From Bacteroidales bacterium (GTDB lineage Bacteria; Bacteroidota; Bacteroidia; Bacteroidales; Paludibacteraceae): 64,000 nucleotides of DNA. A program made the position numbers and the translations under genes. The notes under the pieces were generated by a model. That model was given only the letters and a program-made list of their open reading frames with translations. It searched no databases and had not been told where the DNA came from. Below are positions 58,677 through 64,000 of the stretch, in pieces. Position 1 is the first letter of the stretch. Each line of letters starts with the position of its first letter. Location: the NCBI GenBank assembly GCA_900769555.1, contig CAAGHA010000070.1:3435-67434 (forward strand), written 5' to 3'.

Positions 58677-59813
58677 ATGAGAATAGTAATCGTTGGTACA
58701 GCATATCCATATAGAGGCGGATTGGCAACATTTAACGAACGTCTGGCGCGTCAGTTTCAATCTGAAGGACATGAAGTTTTAGTTGAGACTTTTACTCTTC
58801 AATACCCATCTTTTTTATTTCCAGGGAAAACGCAGTACTCAGATGCAATGTCTCCAACCGATTTAAAAATAGAACAGACGTTTAGTTCGGTAAATCCTAT
58901 TTCATGGATAAAAGCAGGGAATAAAATAGCATCTTATAGTCCTGATATGGTCATTTTTGCTTATTGGATGTCTTTTATGGCTCCTTGTTTTGGAACAATT
59001 GCTAAACAAGTTAAACGAAAAATTAATACCAAATGTTTTGGTTTAGTGCATAATATGTTACCCCATGAACCGAGTTTGTTGGATAAACTTTTACCACCTT
59101 ATTTCGTACGTTCAATGGATGGATTTATTGCTTTGTCAAAATCTGTTTTAGATGATATTGAAAAGATTGATGGTTGTTCGAGTCCTAAAAGATATTCCCC
59201 CCACCCAATTTATGATCATTATGGCGATTTGACGGATAAGTTGACAGCTGCGAAGAATTTAAATTTAGATCCAAGTGTCAACTATTTACTTTTTTTTGGT
59301 TTTATAAGACCTTACAAAGGTGTTGATTTGTTGTTAGAGGCATTTGCTGACGAACGTTTGAAAAATATAAACTGTAAAGTAATAATAGCTGGAGAGTTCT
59401 ATGAGGATGCTAAGCGATATTATGATATAGAAAAGAATCTAAATCTATCAAGCAGAATAGTTTGGTGTCCGGATTTTATTCCTGATAGTGGTGTTGCTCC
59501 TTATTTTAATATAGCTGACATAGTTGTACTTCCTTATAAATCAGCAACTCAAAGTGGTGTAGCTCAAATCGCCTATCATTTTGAGAAACCTTTATTGGTA
59601 ACAAATATTGGAGGTTTGCCAGAAATCGTTCCTCATGGGAAAGTTGGGTTTGTAGTAGAACCCGATTCTCATGCGATTGCATCTGCCATTGTAGATTTTT
59701 ATACAGCAAATCCTCCCTACAATTTTACTGAAGGCATAAAGGATGAGAAGAAAAAGTATGAATGGGTTAAGATGACAGATACAATAATGGAATTATATCG
59801 TGAATCAAAATAA
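58677..59813 (+). CDS. glycosyltransferase family 4
   Basis: 378 residues. GT-B fold with N-terminal VIVGTAYPYRGGLATFNERL (about 4-23) and the donor-binding C-terminal half: FFGFIRPYKGVDLLLEAF (about 205-222), ADIVVLPYKSATQSGVAQIA (about 281-300), PLLVTNIGGLPEIV (about 307-320). It transfers a sugar in envelope glycan or lipid glycosylation. Donor and acceptor unknown. The stop overlaps the convergent metH by 9 nt, and its terminator lies inside metH. Confidence 0.9.
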   Translation: MRIVIVGTAYPYRGGLATFNERLARQFQSEGHEVLVETFTLQYPSFLFPGKTQYSDAMSPTDLKIEQTFSSVNPISWIKAGNKIASYSPDMVIFAYWMSFMAPCFGTIAKQVKRKINTKCFGLVHNMLPHEPSLLDKLLPPYFVRSMDGFIALSKSVLDDIEKIDGCSSPKRYSPHPIYDHYGDLTDKLTAAKNLNLDPSVNYLLFFGFIRPYKGVDLLLEAFADERLKNINCKVIIAGEFYEDAKRYYDIEKNLNLSSRIVWCPDFIPDSGVAPYFNIADIVVLPYKSATQSGVAQIAYHFEKPLLVTNIGGLPEIVPHGKVGFVVEPDSHAIASAIVDFYTANPPYNFTEGIKDEKKKYEWVKMTDTIMELYRESK

Positions 59814-62573
59814 ATTTAACCTATTTTCCTTGGCATCATCTAAACTTATGTTAGATGATGTTTTTGTTTTATGATTATTTTGTATTTGATATTGTCCGTC
59901 TTTTAGATTTTTAATATAAGATGCACTCTCGTTTGGATGTAATAATTTATTGATAATAACCGAATTTTGAGAAGCATCTTTTACGTGAACAACTATTCCA
60001 TTAGGATATTTTGGCGCAATTTTTATTGCAGTATGTTCCTCAGATGTGGTTGCACCTCCGATGAGCAATGGGATGGTCAGACCTGCTTTCTGCATCTCCT
60101 CAGCAACAAAACACATCTCTTCTAGCGATGGCGTGATTAATCCGCTCAGACAAATAACATCTGCTTCTTTGTGTATAGCTGTTTGAATGATTGTATCAGA
60201 AGTTACCATCACACCTAAATCAATTACATCAAAGTTGTTGCAAGCTAAAATTACAGAAACAATATTTTTCCCGATATCGTGAACATCTCCTTTTACCGTT
60301 GCAATAACAACTTTTCCAGCCTTTTGAGATTCCCCATTTTGTTGTTGTTCTATATAGGGCTGTAAAATAGAAACAGCCTTTTTCATTGTTCGAGCAGTTT
60401 TAACTACTTGAGGCAAAAACATTTTCCCCTCTCCAAATAATCCGCCTACAACATTCATACCATCCATCAATGGTTTTTCAATAATTTCCATCGGTGAATT
60501 ATATATTGATAACGCTTCATTTAAATCTTCTTCTAAATAATCCCCAATCCCCTTAATTAAACAATATTCTAATCGTTCTTTTAATGTTTTTTCTCGCCAA
60601 CTATTTTTAGCTTTCTCTTCTATTTTTTGTGTTTGATTTTTCATCATCTGTTCTGCTTTTTCAATCAAACGTTCTGCTGCATCACTTCTGCGATTTAGAA
60701 CAACATCTTCAACGAGAACCAATAAGTCGGACGGAATCTCCTCGTATGGTTGAAGTACACCGGCATTAACAATACCCATATCCAATCCGTTTTGGATGGC
60801 ATGGTATAAAAAGACAGAATGCATAGCCTCTCTTATCGGATTATTTCCTCTAAAAGAGAACGATAGATTACTAATACCTCCGCTGATTTTCGCATAAGGC
60901 AAATTATTTCGGATCCATTGGGTTGCATTAATAAAATCAACTGCGTAGTTATTATGTTCCTCAATTCCGGTTGCTACCGCTAATACATTAGGATCGAAAA
61001 TTATGTCTTCTGCAGGAAACCCATTTTGAGTTAAGAGGTCATAAGCTCTTTTGCAAACGGATATTTTTCGTTCAAAACAATCGGCTTGTCCTTCTTCGTC
61101 AAAAGCCATAACTACTACAGCAGCGCCATATTGGCGAATCTTATCAGCCTTTTCAAGGAAAGCGGCATCACCTTCTTTTAAAGAGATAGAATTTACGATA
61201 CATTTTCCTTGCACACACTGAAGTGCAGCTTCAATCACCTCCCATTTAGAAGAGTCGATCATGATTGGTAATTTTGCTATTTCCGGTTCAGAAGCAATAA
61301 GGTTTAAGAATGTTGTCATCTCTTCTTTTGCGTCCAGCATTGCATCATCCATGTTTACATCAATGATTTGTGCCCCATTTTCAACCTGTGTGCGAGCGAT
61401 ATATAATGCCTCTTCATAATTTTTTTCTTTGATTAATCGCAAGAATTTCTTAGAACCCGCTACATTACAACGTTCACCAATATTGACGAACAACGAACGC
61501 TCTTGTTCATCGGGATTTTCTATATTAATCGATTTGATTGTCAAACCTTCCAATCCGGATAATTTTAAATCCTTATTGAACAAAGGGCATTTTCGAATGG
61601 GTTTATTGGCTATTAATTCTGAATATTTGTTTATATGAGCCGGCGTTGTTCCGCAACAGCCCCCAATGATATTTACCAACCCATTATCTATGTATGTTTT
61701 GATATGTTGTGCCATTGTCTCCGGGGATTCGTCATATTCTCCAAATTGGTTAGGAAAACCGGCATTTGGATACGCACTTACATACCATGGAGATAAGTGA
61801 CATAATTCTTGCAAATAGGGTTTCAGTTCCTTTGCTCCGAAAGAACAATTTAGTCCAATAGATAATGGATTTGCATGAGAAACAGAGTTTACAAAAGCAT
61901 TTAAAGTTTGTCCGGATAAAGTTCTTCCGCTACTATCAGCTATAGTAGCAGAAAGCATTAAATAAACCCTTTTATTACTTTTTTTTATTACGTTGTTTGC
62001 TGCGTAAATAGCTGCTTTTGCGTTAAGTGTATCAAAAATTGTTTCAATAAGAAGAGCATCTACTCCATTTTCAACTAAAACTTCCATTTGTTCGGTATAG
62101 GCATCAGAAAGCTCTTGAAACGTTATATTCCGAAAGGCAGGATTATTTACATCCGGTGAAATCGAGCAAGTCTTACCGGTTGGTCCAACAGAACCTGCTA
62201 CAAATCTAGGTTTTTGAGGATTTTTTTGAGTGTATTCATCTGCAATTGAACGTGCAATTTTAGCGGCAGCAGCATTAAGTTCTTTGATTTTGTCCGTTAG
62301 TCCGTATTCTGCCATAGAAATTCTTTGAGAATTGAACGAGCAAGTTTCAATAATATCAGCCCCCGCTTCAAGGTATTGTTGATGAATTTCTTTAATAATT
62401 TGAGGTTGTGTTAATGTTAATAAATCATTATTTCCCTTTTGTTGACCCTCTAAATACAAAAAATCATTTCCTCTATAATCCTTCTCTTGTAAATTGTATT
62501 TTTGAATCATAGTTCCCATCCCGCCATCAAGGATTAAGACTCTTTTCCCTAGTTCTGCTTTTAAATCGGACAT
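59805..62573 (-). CDS. metH: cobalamin-dependent methionine synthase, lacking the reactivation domain
   Basis: 922 residues against about 1,227 in E. coli. Domains: homocysteine methyltransferase (about 1-325) with the zinc Cys pair in NIIGGCCGTTPAHI (about 307-320); pterin-binding domain (about 350-610, FVNIGERCNVAGSKKF, DVNMDDAMLD); and B12 cap plus B12-binding domain (about 660-895) with the cobalt-ligand motif GDVHDIGKNIV (about 763-773) and LIGGATTSEEHTA (about 848-860). The AdoMet-dependent reactivation domain is absent; a separate activation protein would be expected elsewhere in the genome, as in some Bacteroides. The last 20 codons overlap the GT4 terminator. Confidence 0.94.
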   Translation of the reverse strand: MSDLKAELGKRVLILDGGMGTMIQKYNLQEKDYRGNDFLYLEGQQKGNNDLLTLTQPQIIKEIHQQYLEAGADIIETCSFNSQRISMAEYGLTDKIKELNAAAAKIARSIADEYTQKNPQKPRFVAGSVGPTGKTCSISPDVNNPAFRNITFQELSDAYTEQMEVLVENGVDALLIETIFDTLNAKAAIYAANNVIKKSNKRVYLMLSATIADSSGRTLSGQTLNAFVNSVSHANPLSIGLNCSFGAKELKPYLQELCHLSPWYVSAYPNAGFPNQFGEYDESPETMAQHIKTYIDNGLVNIIGGCCGTTPAHINKYSELIANKPIRKCPLFNKDLKLSGLEGLTIKSINIENPDEQERSLFVNIGERCNVAGSKKFLRLIKEKNYEEALYIARTQVENGAQIIDVNMDDAMLDAKEEMTTFLNLIASEPEIAKLPIMIDSSKWEVIEAALQCVQGKCIVNSISLKEGDAAFLEKADKIRQYGAAVVVMAFDEEGQADCFERKISVCKRAYDLLTQNGFPAEDIIFDPNVLAVATGIEEHNNYAVDFINATQWIRNNLPYAKISGGISNLSFSFRGNNPIREAMHSVFLYHAIQNGLDMGIVNAGVLQPYEEIPSDLLVLVEDVVLNRRSDAAERLIEKAEQMMKNQTQKIEEKAKNSWREKTLKERLEYCLIKGIGDYLEEDLNEALSIYNSPMEIIEKPLMDGMNVVGGLFGEGKMFLPQVVKTARTMKKAVSILQPYIEQQQNGESQKAGKVVIATVKGDVHDIGKNIVSVILACNNFDVIDLGVMVTSDTIIQTAIHKEADVICLSGLITPSLEEMCFVAEEMQKAGLTIPLLIGGATTSEEHTAIKIAPKYPNGIVVHVKDASQNSVIINKLLHPNESASYIKNLKDGQYQIQNNHKTKTSSNISLDDAKENRLNLF
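59834..59865 (+). terminator. GT4 terminator embedded in the metH 3' coding end
   Basis: CATCATCTAA (59834-59843) and TTAGATGATG (59851-59860) form a perfect 10-bp stem, followed by TTTTT on the plus strand, 20 bp after the GT4 stop. The same bases encode the C-terminal SLDDAKEN region of MetH. Confidence 0.75.
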
Positions 62574-62620
62574 ATGCGTGAATTTGTAAATAATTAACCT
62601 CTAAGTTTTTTAAAAAGAAA

Positions 62621-62650
62621 AATCCCGACAATCAAAAGATTATCGGGATT
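62621..62650 (-). terminator. terminator of the tRNA-Gln transcript
   Basis: AATCCCGACAATC and GATTATCGGGATT pair around an AAAA loop (one mismatch). On the minus strand a T-rich tail follows, 5 bp after the tRNA 3' end. Confidence 0.85.
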
Positions 62651-62654
62651 GTTG

Positions 62655-62725
62655 TTGTCTCACGAGGATTCGAACCTCGACAGACAGTACCAAAAACTGT
62701 AGTGCTACCGTTACACCATGAGACA
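62655..62725 (-). tRNA. tRNA-Gln (anticodon TTG)
   Basis: Minus-strand cloverleaf: acceptor TGTCTCA / TGAGACA; D arm GTGTAACGGTAGCAC; anticodon stem ACAGT / ACTGT with loop TTTTGGT, anticodon TTG; T arm CGAGG-TTCGAAT-CCTCG. The 71-nt length includes the discriminator A. CCA is not encoded. All stems are perfect Watson-Crick pairs. Confidence 0.95.
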
Positions 62726-62756
62726 ATCCTCAATTGCCCTCTTGTCGAAAGCGATG

Positions 62757-62786
62757 CAAAGATACGTCTATTTTTTGAAATACAAA
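62757..62786 (-). promoter_or_regulatory. promoter of tRNA-Gln
   Basis: On the minus strand TTTG (62786-62783) and TATCTTTG (62764-62757) with an 18-bp spacer, about 30 bp upstream of the tRNA. Confidence 0.55.
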
Positions 62787-62883
62787 ATTTTTTACACTAT
62801 TTTTTTTTAAATAATACATAATTTGTGTTTGGTTTTGTTGTAATTGTCTGATTTGTACGATTTTAGCTATAATTTATTTTTTT

Positions 62884-63294
62884 TTAAGAAATTATAGTTG
62901 CGATGATATTTCTATCTCCTCCGTAATTTCTAAATTCGCATAGATATACTCCTTGCCAAGTTCCCAACCCAAGTTGACTATTGATGATAGGAATAGAAAT
63001 ACTTGCTCCGATAATAGATGATTTTGCGTGGGCGGGCATATCATCATCACCTTCAAAAGTATGAGTATAATAGGATTCTCGTTCTTTAACTAGGTGATTT
63101 AATACCTGATTTAAATCTGTTCGAACATCCGGATCCGCATTTTCATTAATGCATAGAGCTGCAGATGTATGTTTAATAAATAGGTGCAATAAGCCTGACG
63201 CGGGGAGAGTAGGGAGATGGTTGAGTATTTCTTGTGTAATCAAATGACATCCACGTCTTTTTGCTGTTAATTTAAATTCGTAATGTTGAATCAT
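62884..63294 (-). CDS. YjbQ family protein (UPF0047)
   Basis: 136 residues. The family core is LLHLFIKHTSAALCINENAD (about 35-54), then DDDMPAHAKSSIIGASISIP (about 82-101) and GTWQGVYLCEFRNYGGDRNI (about 111-130). The His, Asp and Glu residues in these blocks form a metal pocket. Some members can replace thiamine phosphate synthase in E. coli; the natural role is not settled. No thiamine genes adjoin. It is divergent from the LOG-type gene. Confidence 0.93.
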   Translation of the reverse strand: MIQHYEFKLTAKRRGCHLITQEILNHLPTLPASGLLHLFIKHTSAALCINENADPDVRTDLNQVLNHLVKERESYYTHTFEGDDDMPAHAKSSIIGASISIPIINSQLGLGTWQGVYLCEFRNYGGDRNIIATIIS

Positions 63295-63307
63295 ATTTTT
63301 TTTGAGG

Positions 63308-63315
63308 CAAAAGTA
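63308..63315 (-). promoter_or_regulatory. predicted -7 box for the yjbQ-like gene
   Basis: On the minus strand TACTTTTG, 13 bp before the ATG. Confidence 0.45.
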
Positions 63316-63370
63316 CGTTTAATTTTGAAAATTTAAAACTATTGGTTACCTTGTGAAAAATTGGGAAGGT

Positions 63371-63913
63371 ATGAAAATAGGAATTTTTTGTTCGGCAAGT
63401 GAAAATATTGCGCCACTATATTTTGAAGAAACGAAAAAGTTAGGGACTTGGATTGGTGAAAATCATCATACAATTGTGTATGGAGGTACATCACAAGGTT
63501 TGATGGAGTGTATCGCAAGGTCTGTAAATGAGTCTGGCGGTGATACAATAGGTATTATGCCATCATTTATGTACGAGAATGGGTTGGCTAGTGCAGAAGC
63601 TAACAATTTAATTCTGACTAATGATATGACGGAAAGAAAAGAACGAATGATGAACGAGGCTGATATTTTTATTGCTTTGCCGGGTGGCTTTGGAACATAT
63701 GATGAGATTTTTCATATAGTAGCATGTGGTCAAGTAGGGTATCATTCTAAAAAAGTATTGTTGTTTAATATCAATGGATTTTATGATGATTTAATCAGGC
63801 AGTCTGAAAAGTGCTTTAACGAAAGATTTACGCCGGTGGAATATAAAGAACGCCTAATTCCTGTTTATACTATAGAGGAGTGTATATGTGAATTATTACT
63901 TTTGTTTAAATAG
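63371..63913 (+). CDS. LOG family protein (nucleoside 5'-monophosphate phosphoribohydrolase type)
   Basis: 180 residues from the ATG at 63371; a GTG six codons earlier is less likely. It is a Rossmann-like lysine-decarboxylase-superfamily protein of the LOG type, which cleaves ribose 5-phosphate from cytokinin-like nucleotides or AMP. Motifs: IGIFCSAS (about 3-10), IVYGGTSQGLMECIARSV (about 33-50), and MTERKERMMNEADIFIALPG followed by GFGTYDE (about 84-110), the PGGxGTxxE signature. The physiological substrate in Bacteroidetes is unknown. Confidence 0.9.
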   Translation: MKIGIFCSASENIAPLYFEETKKLGTWIGENHHTIVYGGTSQGLMECIARSVNESGGDTIGIMPSFMYENGLASAEANNLILTNDMTERKERMMNEADIFIALPGGFGTYDEIFHIVACGQVGYHSKKVLLFNINGFYDDLIRQSEKCFNERFTPVEYKERLIPVYTIEECICELLLLFK

Positions 63914-64000
63914 GCAGTGAAGATTCCATTTAGAAACGCAAGATTTTTTTATAAGATATTATGAAAAACACTGCGGGGGAAGCCATGCGGCGGGGGCGCA
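63914..64000. other. window end: gene start or compositional break
   Basis: An ATG at 63961 opens a frame (MKNTAGEAMRRGR) that runs off the window. From about 63,970 the bases are strongly GC-rich, unlike all the rest. No motif is recognised, so I do not call a gene. Confidence 0.4.

Noticed and set aside
62574..62883. Further tRNA genes near tRNA-Gln
   Set aside because: No second cloverleaf was found; the inverted repeat at 62,621-62,650 is a terminator.

Overview
The window is AT-rich chromosomal DNA from a member of the Bacteroidota, most likely the order Bacteroidales. Four things point there: (i) gene orders typical of the phylum (ftsX-DUF3098-uppP-truB-queA; DUF4271-hemD-rnpA-yidD; porG-uppS-bamA-ompH-ompH-murI; argR-acetyltransferase-argG); (ii) large secreted proteins ending in type IX secretion (T9SS) type A sorting domains; (iii) promoters of the Bacteroidetes type (-7 TAnnTTTG, sometimes with -33 TTTG) and few Shine-Dalgarno sequences; (iv) phylum-specific small proteins (DUF5606, the Rpb6/omega-like subunit, DUF6089/PorG). 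Nearly every base is explained by chromosomal genes. I see no prophage, CRISPR array, rRNA or complete insertion sequence.

Layout. 1-9,010: end of a topoisomerase IV B gene, rpiB, a secreted GH9 cellulase with a T9SS tail, then on the minus strand a TolC/HlyD/two-permease exporter with no ATPase gene beside it. 9,011-13,096 (minus): queA, truB, uppP, DUF3098, ftsX. 13,354-16,869: a 1,171-residue secreted CotH-type protein with lamin-tail domains and a T9SS tail. 17,156-21,036 (minus): an AddB-like nuclease and a DUF5606 protein. 21,169-30,623: bamD, omega-like subunit, comF, a lipoprotein, dnaG, an amidohydrolase, a dCMP-type deaminase, an S41 protease, greA and a HIT protein. 30,733-34,851: a GT-C type membrane protein, DUF4271, hemD, rnpA, yidD. 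35,046-37,352: arginine genes behind a predicted ARG box. 37,650-39,276 (minus): coaD and hemW. 39,500-45,713: the outer-membrane biogenesis operon porG-uppS-bamA-ompH-ompH, then murI. 45,806-47,614: typA. 47,660-52,961: a surface-glycan operon headed by an unusual fusion of an asparagine-synthase-like domain with a cytidylyltransferase, followed by LicD and three glycosyltransferase-like genes. 53,004-56,583 (minus): YfhO and trpS. 56,689-59,813: two VanZ-like proteins, a metallophosphoesterase and a GT4. 59,805-62,573 (minus): metH without its reactivation domain. 62,655-62,725: tRNA-Gln. 62,884-63,913: YjbQ and a LOG-type protein.

The most striking unexplained structure is a set of short non-coding elements scattered between genes. 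One family (R1, about 150-175 bp, best copy 32,179-32,352 with perfect 12-bp inverted ends) occurs at least five times plus a 47-bp remnant. A second family (R2, about 180 bp, bounded by 21-bp imperfect inverted repeats and folding into a long hairpin) occurs twice, once inserted into an R1 copy, and a 43-bp palindromic derivative lies beside queA. The stems differ in sequence between copies but still pair. They look like MITE-type or palindromic intergenic elements; I do not recognise either family. The best gene-level candidate for something undescribed is the fusion/LicD operon.

How the parts fit: the envelope genes (bamA, bamD, the two ompH genes, uppS, uppP, murI, porG) build the outer membrane and the T9SS through which the GH9 cellulase and CotH protein would leave the cell. 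The LicD operon and the downstream GT4 would decorate surface glycans. The last about 30 bases (from about 63,970) become suddenly GC-rich and may be an assembly artefact or the start of foreign DNA.
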